From contig CM055077.1 of the NCBI GenBank assembly GCA_029204045.2, forward strand, positions 7,021,221-7,085,220: a stretch of 64,000 bases of DNA. Reading direction: 5' to 3'. The notes under the pieces are model-generated. The model made no database searches and had not been told where the DNA came from. It saw only the letters and a list, made by a program, of their open reading frames with translations. This DNA comes from Tillandsia leiboldiana (Eukaryota; Streptophyta; Magnoliopsida; Poales; Bromeliaceae). Positions 9,649-20,487 of this stretch are shown here, in pieces. Numbering within the stretch: the stretch's first letter is position 1; every line of letters starts with the position of its first letter. A program made the position numbers and the translations under genes.

Positions 9649-11708
9649 TCTATATCTCTCTATTTTGACAGATCAATAAAGATTATAAATTCTCAGTTCC
9701 TTTTGTGCCCGCGTGGCGCCTTTCCAAGCTTCCTGTACCGACGTGTCGTGCTCTCCTCTCTTCTCTCTCTTTTGCCCGCCCGCCCCGCTTTCTCCGCGCT
9801 ACCTCTGCACATGGGCTTCTCCTCCCCACAATCGGTCCCCCCCCTCTCTCTCTCTCTATGTGTCCTCTTCTCGAAACCCCAAGCCCCCCCCCCCCCCCCC
9901 CCCCCCCCACCCCCCCCAACACACAAAATATATGTAATCCCCCCCTCTCTCTATCTCTCTATCTCTCTTTCTCTCCCCCTTTCCCCTGCATCTCTCTCAT
10001 CCCCGTCGTCGTCGTCGCCGTCGCCGTCGAAGCCGAAGGGTGAAGAGACTGGACATTTCCACTTCAGATCGGGGCGCCTGTAGCCGCCTGTGTCGCGACC
10101 GCGCTTGCATCTGGCCAGGCCCGCACCCGACCGCGCCCAGCGCTTCCTGCGCCGCGCGTAGCGCCCGTGCCCCAGCCGCGCCTAGCCACCCCTACCTTCG
10201 CCTACCCCATGCCCTGGCCGGGCACCGAGTGCCGCTCGAGCCGTGCACTGCGCTGCTGCGGCTCGCGCCCGCGTGCGCCCAGTCGCCGCTCGCCGGCGCA
10301 CGCCCAGCCGCCGCTCATCCTGCGCATTGCGCTGCTGCGGCCCGCGCCCGCGTGCACCCAGCCGCCGCTCGCCTGCGCGCTCCCAGCCATCGCTCATCCT
10401 GCGCACAGCGCTACTACGGCCCGTTCATCCTGCGCGCTGCATTGCTGCGGCCCGCGCCCGCGTGCGCCCAGCCTGGTTGCTTTTTTTTTTTGTGATATAA
10501 TGGCGCTTCACTCTCTGTTCAATATGCAATCCTTTTCATTATTAACCGAAAGAAAATGGGGGTACAATTTGATCTCATATATGATAGCATCTTCCAGAAT
10601 TGCAGGAAGCATGTTTTGAGAACAAGAAGTATGGCTAAAAGAATATGAACTGCACAATTTGTCACATGCAATAACACTTCTGAAGTGTAAGTTCTATCAA
10701 AACCATCAATTTAAATACACTACTAACAGGATATTTCTTTAGTTTGGTAGTTGCCGGAGAAGATTTGAATTCTCTTTGCTTGCTATTTCTTGATCATTTA
10801 CTTGAAATCCGAGGGATGGTATTTTTAGAAAAAGTTGGCAGAAATATAGGAAAAATATTGTCAAGGTGTTGCAAAAATGGAAGGCTGATAGAACCAATCA
10901 TTCTTCTTGCTGTTTATTATATTGTATTGTTACTTTCTTTCCTCTTTTATATCAAGGCTGTGATGATCTTGCCATTTACACAACAAAATTTTTTCCACTT
11001 ATTGGAAAGAAAGTTTCTAACAAGTTTTTTTTTGTTGTTATTTTTATATATTTTGTTATTTCTCACGTCAAAATAAATTGAATATATGCTCAGCCACTTT
11101 AAATAGTATTTTTACTTATTTCTCTTTACTTTCTTCCGATTTTAAATGTATTCGTATTGTTACTAAATAAGTCTTCATTTCCTCTTAGCAGCAGCAGTGT
11201 CCCTGTGACAATAATGAGGAGTTCCGGGATTTTGATTTTATTTAAAATTGTTTCCAGCAAATTGAGGCAACGTATTTGTGAATCTTAGTGCAGTTTTCGA
11301 ATGTAAAGTAGATTCTGTTGTGAATCATTTTTGAATGTTAGTGCAGTTTTCGAATGTAAAGTGGATTTCATTGTCAATTTATTTGAATGTTTGCTTTGTT
11401 ACCCTTACCGTTCGTCAGCACTTTCATACTAATTAACATGGTTCTCTCTCGTTCTCTATTGTAAAAGCGAATTGTGTGAAGGATTACTTTGTGGAAGGAT
11501 TATTTTGTGTGAAGGATTACTTTGTGTGAATGATTACTTTTGTGCTTTGACTGTTTATTTGTAAGTTTAGTTCGTTATTATGATGGTCCTTTGTGCTTAC
11601 CTTGCTTTTGTTCTATACCCGTGTTGGTGAACTGTATGATTATTTCATAGATAAGATAATATTTACTGAAAAAATTATATCCGCAGCGTAGCGCTGGTTC
11701 TTCACTAG
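9649..11708 (+). mobile_element. Candidate non-autonomous Helitron
   Basis: The right end has Helitron features: a hairpin CAGCG-TAG-CGCTG (11684-11696), then 8 bases, then CTAG at 11705-11708 followed by host T. The left end is proposed at TC (9649-9650) preceded by A, giving the A/T insertion context and a start reading TCTATATCTCTCTATTTT. The 5' end is less certain than the 3' end. Inside are a CT-rich leader-like stretch with a poly-C run (about 9885-9917), a GTC repeat (about 10002-10028), a GC-rich repeat block and an AT-rich half. No RepHel helicase is visible, so it would depend on an autonomous partner. The GC-rich and leader-like parts could be captured gene sequence. Confidence 0.45.
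10120..10485 (+). repeat. GC-rich degenerate tandem repeat inside the Helitron candidate
   Basis: Imperfect units built on GCTGCGGCCCGCGCCCGCGTG and GCCCAGCCGCCGCTCxxC, repeated about four times with variable spacing. All frames read as Pro/Ala/Arg-rich because of base composition, so open frames here are not evidence of coding. The block ends at a poly-T run (10482-10491). Confidence 0.6.
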
Positions 11709-12149
11709 TTTTAATAAAATGTAAGAATCATAAGTCACATGATGCCGATAAAAGTATGATCAATATATATATCATCATAATGTCAAAAGTCACATTTTAG
11801 AATAGCATGCAAATGCTTTGGTTCATCTTTATCACCTGTTCATACATATCTTAAGGCGCCAGGTCAACAATGTGTGATTTAAGAATTTAACCAATAAATT
11901 ATTTAGTACAGACTTCATAAATTTAATAAATTTTTTTATCTCAAGTAAATCATACGAATACATATAATATCTCCGAAATACCAAACATCATAGAAATCTT
12001 AAATTAACTTTGTAATCCCAAAATAACATTGTCCATGTGCTAAAAGTTATTACCAAATAACCTATCCTAGGAAATATCCAAATCACTCTTATTTTTGTAC
12101 CATGAAGAAAAGATCACTTTATATGGTAGAGTCTACACAGAGACCTTTC
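11709..12149. other. AT-rich intergenic DNA, nothing recognised
   Basis: Low-complexity AT-rich sequence to the right of the Helitron end. I see no element termini, coding similarity or RNA gene. Confidence 0.5.
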
Positions 12150-12275
12150 AAAGAAAAGTTAAAATATATAAAAAATAAAAAAAAAAAAAAATAAAAAAAA
12201 AAAAATAAAGTGGAACTCTAAACCCATGACCTCTCATAAGCAGGTGATACCAATCACTAAAGTTTGCCCCAATTT
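12150..12275 (-). mobile_element. Possible tRNA-derived SINE remnant
   Basis: On the minus strand, 12275 to about 12212 reads like a tRNA-related head: a D-arm-like GGTATCACC block, then AGAGGTCATGGGTTTAGAGTTCC, which resembles a Pol III B box (GGTTCRANNCC) with a small insertion. It is followed by long T/A runs (12168-12211). No target duplication was identified. It could equally be a chance similarity. Confidence 0.25.
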
Positions 12276-12290
12276 ATCACTGGTAAAATC

Positions 12291-12644
12291 GTAAAGAAAT
12301 TTACATGAACTATAGACATTTTGATTTGTCTTTTTAACCTTCTAAAATTTTAATTTTATTATTAAATTTTTTAATATTTTTAAAATTTGCTAAGTCAACG
12401 ATATTTTGACTTTAAAATTTAAATACATAGTTTATTTTCATATATTTAGTAAGTATATATATGTTTCATATAATTCTCATAATTATAAATTTACTAAAAT
12501 AATTAGATAGTTTTAATTTTGAAATGAAAGTATCGTTGATTGTCTCAAATAATCAAACAAATTAAATGATTGGATGGTAAAATTAACATTTTAAAAATTT
12601 GGATAGCTAAATCAAATGGTTCATAATTCAAATAAGTTCTTTAC
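12291..12644. mobile_element. Foldback MITE-like element
   Basis: 354 bp whose two halves are imperfect inverted repeats of each other over about 120 bases. The left end begins GTAAAGAA and the right end finishes TTCTTTAC. Shared blocks include ATTTGATTT, TTTTAATTTTA and TCAACGATAxTTT. No clear target duplication was found, so the superfamily is not assigned. Confidence 0.5.
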
Positions 12645-13443
12645 ATTTTTTTTTCTTTATCATTTAATTAAAGCACCCATCTATATTGTTTTATTTGCAG
12701 GTCTACTATATTATTTGCAGAAATTCAAGGGGGTTGTGGCCATATCTTGTTCCAATCTACCTCCACCGAAAATGGCATGGTCACATTATAGATGAAACAT
12801 TTTCACATGCTAGATGCAATTAGCACATGGCTAGTGAGAATTAAATGAGTGAATTAAGCACTGACACTGTCTTAATAGCCTCTAACCCAACCCATGACCA
12901 AATTAGATTAACTCAGGTATAAACTAAGCACTGATACCGTCTTAGAGGGCTCTATCTGAAATCAAAATTTCAAGTTGATAGATGGAGATACCCTCACAGA
13001 TCATCTACAAGTTCTATTTTTTTTTTGTCTTATCCAATATGAAATTGTTATATTTAACAATATACATCTTTCATATATTTGGACATTTTGTCAGCAAATA
13101 AATTTTAATTTTGCACTTTCATTTTATGAGTTAACTTTCTTTTTTAGCCTTCTCGTTTCCAATCTTTCCTAGTAGTAAGAGGAGTAAGTAGCATTCTCAT
13201 CAAGTAAGGTAGAATATTTGATGTTTCAAAAGTTATGGTTCAATCTTAGTGGAATCCTAAGTACCTAATCTCCAAGTGAAAATAGTTTGATGTGACCTCC
13301 ACAAATTTAGAGATAAGTATATATTCGTGCAATCGCCAACAGAGATAAGTAAATATCGTGCAATTGCCAACAAAATTTGTAGATTGTAAGTACATTTGCG
13401 TCCTTGTAAAATATAAAGTTCTATATATGTCCCCTTTAAAAGC
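12645..13443. other. AT-rich intergenic DNA
   Basis: No recognisable gene. Two short imperfect direct repeats are visible: an AAGCACTGA(C/T)AC(T/C)GTCTTA motif at about 12856 and 12926, and a GAGATAAGTA...CGTGCAAT(C/T)GCCAACA motif at about 13309 and 13341. Confidence 0.5.
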
Positions 13444-13888
13444 ATTAATTTTATACAATTTTTTATAAACATATCGAATAACAGATATATTCATACAAAG
13501 TTTAACTTTTTATATTTTTATCATTTTAAAAGTTCTAAGTTGTTCATATATATCTTTCTAATTTATTATTTTTAATTTACTGTTTATTTTTTTAACATAA
13601 TACAAAAAATATATCAATTTTACGCTTACAAGTATGTACCTTCAAAAGTTCCAATTGTTAATATATATATATATGGTTAAGTATAATATCTAAAAGGGTA
13701 AAAAGATAAATTTACCCTACTCACTAACTAAGGTTAAATATTTAACATCTGTTAACTATATTTTTCGAGCGACAATAGAGACATATATGAACAATTTAGG
13801 AATTTTAAAAAATTAAATATAAAAAGTAGAACTTTATAGGAATATATTTATTATTTGAAATGTTTATATGGAGTTGTATGAAATTGAC
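13444..13888. mobile_element. MULE-derived MITE, 445 bp
   Basis: The ends ATTAATTTTATACA (left) and TGTATGAAATTGAC (right) are inverted repeats, and the similarity extends about 200 bases inward. The same terminal sequence, including ATATCGAATA, is shared with the large MULE at 14082-19904. Flanks TTTAAAAGC (13435-13443) and CCTAAAAGC (13889-13897) form a 9-bp duplication with two mismatches, as expected for Mutator-type insertion. It has no coding capacity and was probably mobilised by the neighbouring type of MULE. Confidence 0.7.
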
Positions 13889-14081
13889 CCTAAAAGCTAA
13901 GTTGCTTGGACAGGTAATACTAAAAATGAACCCCAAATTTACATAAGCTCTTTGGAAAGAGTATCTTCCATATAATTCCCCTACTATCAAAAAAAAAAAA
14001 AAAAAATCTTTTTATTTACAATTTGGTGGTAAAAATGTTTTACAAATTTATTTGTGGGGATTGTTACTTGATATGTTAAAA

Positions 14082-14100
14082 GGATTAATTTCATACATGC

Positions 14101-14157
<57 letters not shown>

Positions 14158-14290
14158 ATATTAAATATATTCCTACAAAGTTTAGTTTTTCATATTTATC
14201 CTTTCAAAAATACTAAAAGTTATTCATATATATTCCTGTGGTTTATTACCGTTAGGTCACTATTAATTTTGCCAATTTTACCCTTACAAA
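14082..14290 (+). repeat. Left terminal inverted repeat of the MULE
   Basis: Pairs with 19693-19904. An (AT)26 microsatellite at 14103-14154 has expanded within it and replaced part of the repeat. Similarity resumes at ATATCGAATA and ends near CCAATTTTACCCTT. Confidence 0.8.
14103..14154. repeat. (AT)26 microsatellite
   Basis: Uninterrupted AT dinucleotides, 52 bases, in the left MULE TIR. Confidence 0.98.
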
Positions 14291-14372
14291 TATATCCCTC
14301 CAAAAGCCAAACTCTTAGAATTAGTGCAAAAATGCCCCTCTCCAAAAAAACCCAACGGTCATCTTCTTCTTC

Positions 14373-14380
14373 TATAAAAG
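14373..14380 (+). promoter_or_regulatory. TATA box of the GRF zinc-finger pseudogene
   Basis: TATAAAAG about 150 bases before the ATG at 14526 and about 85 bases inside the left TIR. A CT-rich leader follows. Confidence 0.5.
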
Positions 14381-14525
14381 GACTCAACCCAACATTAATC
14401 TCCACATCTCTTCTCACTCTTTTTCTTCACCTATATAATATTTTAATTTTTCATTCATTTTTCTCTATTAATCCCCAACGACTTCATTTTTCAATCTTTT
14501 TCTCTCCTCTAATATTTTGCTTTTT

Positions 14526-14992
14526 ATGATGAGTGAAAGATCAATAGATTCTTCTCATAGCAACCAAATTCCCAAGTTTGATTGCTTTAAAACTAGTATA
14601 ATTTAGGTTTCGAAGCAGCCGGACACTAGAGGTCGTCGATTTTATAGGTGTCCAAACTAGGGGTAAGACAACTACTTTTGCATCGATGAAAAAATGGCTA
14701 ATTGTTCATTGTCTGTAGTAACTTCAAAGTTTAGTATATAATAACATTATTTACCATTATTCCAATTAAAGTGGTTTAAAAAAATAAATTTCTACAGATC
14801 CATATAATTTTCTTTTTTATCATTACTAATTATTTTTATATTTTGCAGAGTAATGAGCACTATAATTATTTTGCTTGGATTGATGACACACACCACAATA
14901 CTGATGATTTAAAGTACCAATTACAAGCATTTCAAGAAGCTGTGGAACATCACATTCAAAAGTTAGAAAAGAAAACTTTATTTCTTCGTTAG
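14526..14992 (+). pseudogene. GRF-type zinc-finger protein, two exons, broken
   Basis: Small GRF zinc-finger protein, a family that binds nucleic acids. From the ATG at 14526 one frame reads through DCFKTSII, a TAG, then SKQPDTRGRRFYRCPN (the GRF core) and a second TAG. A GTAAGA donor follows (14663) and a TTTTGCAG acceptor ends at 14848. Exon 2 (14849-14992) reads YFAWIDD, the aromatic/Asp end of the GRF domain, then a short coiled coil (DLKYQLQAFQEAVEHHIQKL) and a TAG. The second exon is out of frame by one base. It lies inside the MULE and points at the transposase gene. It may be a MULE accessory gene or a captured host gene; the sequence alone does not decide. Confidence 0.6.
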
Positions 14993-15847
14993 TTGCTTGT
15001 TTGTTTGGTGATAGCAAATATCTTGTTTAGTTTGGCAATGTAATAAAATGTACTGTAAAAAAAACTGCAATGTTGTGATAAAGTAGTAAGATTGCGATAA
15101 TACATTATAGTTATTGATGGACTACTTGTTGTTGTAATGTAAGTGGAATATTATTTTACTACGATAAAAGTAGTGATAAAGTAGTAGTTTTGTAAGAATG
15201 TAATTGAAGCATTGTTTGTGATAAAATCTAAATTTTATTTTATTTTGGGAAAAATAAGTTCTACAAAAAAAATTAAGTGACCACAATTCTCCCCACGAAT
15301 TACATTCATTCAAAGTATCCCAAAAACTAGCAGTTCAATACAAATACAATGCCATTCATAACTTACATTTCTATTCAAATCAAAATGTTACATATAAGTA
15401 GAACCAAATTACATCCATTCAATGCATGAAAACAACAAGTGCTTTTATAAAAAGTAGTATCATAAGTTAGCAGTATAAAATTAACCCTAAAAAGTATAAC
15501 CAAGTTCTACCAAATTAGCAGTATCGCTTTAGTTATCCACCAAATTACACAAATTCAAAGTATCCAAAATAACAAATTTGTTTATGAAAGTTACATCTTA
15601 AGTAAATACCCACAAAATACATACATTCAGACCACAAAATACATCCATTCAGACCAACTATCCAAAAAACCATGAATTACTTCTTTCACTACATCAACTC
15701 TTTCACCGAACTGAATCTTGATTTTTTTAGACATCCCATTGCATCAATTTCACTTTTTTGGCACTTCCTTGTTGGGACTGTGAGATCGTCGCTTTACAAG
15801 TTGCCCGTCTTGATCTTAATGCTAGTTTCTTTCCTCTGCGCCCACAG
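14993..15847. other. Space between the two convergent MULE genes
   Basis: AT-rich, no coding similarity. It contains degenerate GTAGTGATAAAGTAGT-type and CCA(C/T)AAA(A/T)TACA(T/C)(C/A)CATTC-type short repeats. It probably holds the 3' ends of both transcripts. Confidence 0.4.
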
Positions 15848-18844
15848 TTATTTTTTAGCAGTTAGTAATGTAGCGAAAAAAGTAAATTGAAAGTAAATTT
15901 TGTTGGTTAATATAGTTCTTGTGCCACTACTAGTTCTTGCTTGAGATAGTGCTTTAGACTGAGCATTCGTAGTAACAGGGTTCTTACATGTTTTTGCACG
16001 ATGGTCTAATTGGTTGCATCTTTTGCATCGATGCCTTTTCCTAATTACCATCTCATCTGATCCTCCAATTCTTTTCTTTTGAGGTCTTCCAGCTAGCCTA
16101 TTTAAAATAGGAGGTAATCCATCATGGACGATGTCAATCTTTACTCACTAATCGCTACTAGACAATGGTGCAATACCAACAGAGTAAGCCTCCTTATATT
16201 TGGCTACTGTAAAATATGGGTGAACATACTTTTCCCACTTTTCATGTCTTAGTTTACCTATTACTACCATTGCATGAATGCATGGAACACCTTTTACTTG
16301 CCATACTCTGCAACTACATTGCATGTCTTGCAATCTCACCTCGCATCTTGAATGAGGTCCAATTACTTCTGCTAAAAACTCATCACTCCATAGCACCTCA
16401 TATTGACCCAAACCCTAAAGATTGTGAAGATTAGATAGGATAGCTTATCTAATGTGAAAATAAATTGAAACAGTATACATCTAACATGAAGAGATGCTAG
16501 CTAGTAAAGTTAAGTCAGCATATATACAAGTCAGCATATACACAAGTCAGTAAAGATTGTGAAGATTAGGTAGGATAGCTTATCTAATGTGAAAATAAAT
16601 TGAAACTGTATACATCTAACATGAAGAGATGCTAGCTAGTAAAGTTAAGTCAGCATATATACAAGTCAGCTCACTTAGACAAGATAGTTTAAATCAAAAC
16701 TAACTTAAGCAAGATAGCTTAGACAAGATAGCTTAAAATAAAAAATCAGTGCAATGAACTAACTTACCTTGCTTATCTTGTTTACATGTTTGATTACTAT
16801 TGGTAAAATTTCATGATCCCACTTTCTTGCTCTATTTCTTCTCTCACCCATCTTAACCATTATTTTTTATCGGATAGTGTCGATCATGCCAATCAATGGT
16901 CTATGCCTATCGTTAGAAATCTATGCATTGAATGATTCAAAAATATTATTGGTCAAGTAATCACACTTAGCATTTGTCCAGAATTTACTTCGACTCCACA
17001 AATAGCTATGGTTCTCCCGCAAGTACTCAATAGCCATTGGGTTTGCTTCATACACCTTAGCAATACTAGCTTCATAAACATTCTATTTATATGCTTTTGC
17101 TGCAACCCACAAATTATCTTTATAGCAGTCTCCACAAAATTTCTTTTTGAAGTTGCTATAAAGATGACGCATGCATTCTCTAAGTTCAATTCTTGGATAC
17201 ACAACTTGAACGGCTTCATCTAAACCTTTTTATCTATTAGAGGAGAACACTAGGCCTTCGGGCTCTCCTATAGCAATCTTTAACCCATGAAGAAACCATT
17301 ACCAACTGTTGGAGTTCTCCGACTCGATAACACCAAAAGCAATCGAAAAAATTAATTTATTTCCCTCGATACTTGTAGCTGCTATGAGCACTCCTCTTTG
17401 TTTTCCTTTGAGATGACATCCATCTAACGCAATATAAGGTCTACATCCAGTGAGGAATCCTTGTATGCAACCACCAAAAGCAACAAAAATTCGTTGAAAA
17501 TGATGCTTTTGATTAATAACTTGCAACTTTACCTCCACATGACTACCGTGATTTCTTCTAACAATTTCTTCCTTGAAATAAAAAATTCTTATATACGACT
17601 CCTCCCACTTCCCATGGATTTTAGACATTGCCATTTCTTTTCCCCTAAAGACCTTGCAATAGGTCAAGTCCACATGATATTTTTGTTGCAATCTTTTACG
17701 CAATTCGCTTGTAGACAAATCTCCTTCCAACGGTAGCCACTCGATGACCCTATTGCGCACCAAGGCTTGTGTTGCTACTTGTTCTTACACCTATTGACAG
17801 ATGTACATGTGTGCTCTCCTTGCAAAGTTTTCACCTATAATAAAAATGTTAGTTAGAAATGCAAGTAATTTTTATTTATTTATAAATGTGTGATGCTAAA
17901 AATATATTTAAAAAATAGGATAATGTAAGTGCTACCTAAAAAGCTAAAGAATCTTGAAGTCTAGATGCATGAATTCGCCACTTGCAATTAGATTTTGTGG
18001 ATCTTGCAGTTACCCTCAAAAGATAATTTTTTTGTAGCAAACTCATTTAATATGGCAAAATGAGTCAGTGCATATCTAAATGAAGCTACATTTGGGTACT
18101 TTGCTCCTATCACCATCATAGGGTTATTCTTATCATATGGAATTACCTCTCCATGATCTATATTATCCTCTAAATCAGTGTCATCACTTTGAAGGGAATG
18201 AAAGCTATCTTCACTAAAATTGCATCTGATTCACAAATTGCTTCTTCACTTGTTATTTCTTCACCAACTGCTTCTTCATTTGTTACTCCTTCACCAACTT
18301 CAACCCCTAAACCAAATTCATCAAATTCACCAATTGCTTCTTCATTTGTTACTTTTTCACCAATATCACCAACATCACCAACTGCTTCTTCATTTGCTAC
18401 TTTTTTCATTGTCATCATCATTCATACCAACGGGCCCTCTTGTGCCTGAGTGTTGGTGTCTTCCACACTAGGCATAAGAACACTAGTTTCTCCACAAATA
18501 TAGTTTAAGGGAATACCATTCGATTGAATGGTTATAAATATTTCCACTTCTTTCACATCTTTGTATATGGAAAATATAGCCCTGAATTCATACTCTGTGA
18601 ATACTTGACTGAACTTCTTCGGCTTAACATTTATTGCTACATATCATACCCCAATATTCTCCATAATACTCCAATTCCATAGTGATCATACATCTCGACA
18701 AAATTCGATGAGATTGTAACCATCAATATTTATCATCAATATTTTCTTTTTACCATCAGAATATTTGAGTCCGCATGCAGTTTTGACTATTTTAATGAAT
18801 TCATCATAATTAAACTTCACTTGAAAAATACCATATTCATCCAT
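15848..18844 (-). pseudogene. mudrA-like MULE transposase
   Basis: Transposase that would cut at the TIRs. Minus strand from the ATG at 18844 (MDEYGIFQVKF). Order: N-terminal MULE domain; acidic repeat NEEAxGE (18170-18421); plant-MULE block NNPMMVIGAKYPNVASFRYA (about 18050-18140); DDE domain with first Asp in YIALDGCHLKGK (about 17420); SWIM finger (CSCRVWQVKGVPCIH, 16148-16411); then RLAGRPQKKRI and a CCHC knuckle (CKRCNQLDHRAKTC) at 15848-16100. Damage: the second catalytic Asp region reads SSNR, with Asn for Asp, and a TAA follows two codons on (about 17232); another stop precedes the C-terminal block near 16148. Introns are likely at about 16412-16767 and near 17835. Not functional. Confidence 0.85.
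16418..16687. repeat. 135-bp tandem duplication in a transposase intron
   Basis: Two head-to-tail copies starting near 16418 and 16553 with period 135 and few differences. They lie between the SWIM exon (acceptor near 16412) and the upstream exon (donor GTAAGT near 16767). Confidence 0.85.
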
Positions 18845-19692
18845 TTTGTCAAACTGCCATTATAGAAGAAAAAAAAGGTAAATAAAATGAACTAGCTTCT
18901 AGCCTCATATATTCTATATAAAGTTGACAATGAAATTTGTATAATTTGCTAAATTACAGCTCCATGAAACCAAAATTAAACTTCATATAGACAATCATAA
19001 TCATAAGAACATATCAACAGAAAAAGTATCAAATTAACTCAATTTTTTTGATTAATTACTATCTTTGAGTCGGATGCATAGCATGTACAATCATACATTG
19101 TTTAGAGAACTACTATGACCTCCTATGCCTTTTCTTTTTAGCAAAATAAGAAAAAATAATAGAAAAAATTTAAAATGTTCAATAAAATACATAAAAAATA
19201 AAATAAACTAACCACTCATCAACTTAAAATATATCAAATTGATCTGAAATTTTTAATTAATTACTACAACTGAGTTTTGGATTTACTTTATTATCCTCAA
19301 AGGTGGGGAAGTAACACGCGTCGTGGATGAATCGGGACCGAGAAACCTTAGATATGGGTTTGATACTAGCATGAGGGAGAGAGGAAAGAGGAAGAGGAAG
19401 AGGAAGAGAAAGAGCTTATATTGCTAGGATTTTCATCGTAGGTGATTTGAGACCGAAAAAACCTAATTATAGGTTCGAAACTAGCATGAGGGAGAGAGGA
19501 AAAGGAAGAGGAAGAGGGAGAGGAAGGGGAAGAGAGGAAAAGAAAGAGAAAAGGAAAGAGGAAAAGGTAGCAATGGTACGATCGTGGGAGGGAAGGCTTC
19601 CAACACTAGTATGAACATGGGAGGGAAGGCTTCCATTGCTGCTGAGGTGGTTCATCTTCAAAGTACCATGGCCCATCTTAATGGGTTATAAT
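18845..19692 (-). other. Leader region of the MULE transposase
   Basis: No coding. On the minus strand it gives a long CT-rich leader. A 115-bp tandem duplication spans about 19316-19570; the shared block ACTAGCATGAGGGAGAGAGG is at 19365 and 19480. Both copies end in a GGAAGAGGAAGAGG-type purine tract. Confidence 0.5.
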
Positions 19693-19904
19693 ATAAAAAG
19701 GGTAAAATTGTAAATTTACTTTATTCACTAACTAATGTTAAACATTTAACCTATAGTTAACTAGATTTTTCTAACAGGCATAGACGGTAGGGATATATAT
19801 GAATAACTTTGAATTTTTGAAGGGATAATTATGAAAAGTTAAATTTTGTAGGGATATATATTTGCTATTCGATATGTTTTCAAGGACCTGCATGTAATTA
19901 ACCC
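19693..19904 (-). repeat. Right terminal inverted repeat of the MULE
   Basis: About 212 bp, inverted relative to 14082-14290. It also matches the ends of the 445-bp MITE at 13444-13888. Confidence 0.8.
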
Positions 19905-19913
19905 ATATTAAAA

Positions 19914-20157
19914 TTATCTATTACGATGGCTAGGCCCAGATCGAAAACAATTTCATTATCCTTATGAAACACAACTGTGACACTCTAATAGAAAATAGTC
20001 CCACATCAGATGAGAAATAGATCATATTTGAAAACTCTAATACTTATAACTAGGATTAAGCTTTTTGGGACCTAACATAGACGTCAGAGCCTAAATAGGG
20101 GAAATAAAACCAACGAGGACGTTAGGGTCCCAGTGTTAGGGAATGGGACCTGACAAG
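19914..20157 (+). mobile_element. TRIM-like retroelement remnant
   Basis: Contains TAGTCCCACATCAGATGAGAAA followed by GGGACCTAACATAGACGTCAGAGCC and AAATAGGGGAAAT. The order resembles the Cassandra internal region (GAGTCTCACATCG ... CCTGACGTGGACGTCAGGGC ... AAAGGGGGGAA at about 8225-8290). No paired LTRs are seen; the element is interrupted by solo LTR I. Confidence 0.35.
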
Positions 20158-20487
20158 TGTAATGACCCAGACTTTGGTGTGGCTTTTCCCCTGGGATCCG
20201 TGGTGTGAGACACCTATTATTGGTGTGTCGGGCTCGTAACACGTCAAATGGACGTGTTAGATGGACTCAGTGTGGTTTTGGATCAAGCCTGTCTTTCGGC
20301 GGATTTTTGTCGAATTTTGGGAGTGGTTTCAGGTTGATCGGAGGCCGTATTTGGATTCAACGCGGAAAAACGCTTGAAAAATGCTATTTACTTGTATTTT
20401 TCTGAGTCTGGACGCCCAAAAATGAACACCCGAAAGTTTTCTGTCCAAAATAGTGCACGGGGGTGAGCCGTGGACCGGCGAGTGACA

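Larger units (their letters stand above)
14082..19904. mobile_element. MuDR-like DNA transposon (MULE), 5.8 kb, decayed
   Basis: Terminal inverted repeats of about 210 bp: left 14082-14290, starting GGATTAATTTCAT; right 19693-19904, ending ATGTAATTAACCC. Flanks ATGTTAAAA (14073-14081) and ATATTAAAA (19905-19913) are a 9-bp duplication with one mismatch. Inside, a mudrA-like transposase pseudogene runs leftward from the right TIR and a GRF zinc-finger pseudogene runs rightward from the left TIR. This is the same convergent topology as maize MuDR (mudrA and mudrB). Both genes carry stops, so the copy is dead. Confidence 0.85.

Noticed and set aside
9693..10083. Ser/Pro/Leu-rich and Gly-rich frames around the poly-C tract
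   Set aside because: Low-complexity CT/C runs translate to such frames in any phase.
10744..11076. Hydrophobic 110-codon open frame
   Set aside because: AT-rich composition explains Leu/Phe/Ile richness; no domain recognised and no clear promoter or splice context.
18189..18471. Plus-strand Ser/Thr/Pro and Leu/His repeats
   Set aside because: Antisense of the acidic NEEAxGE repeat in the MULE transposase.
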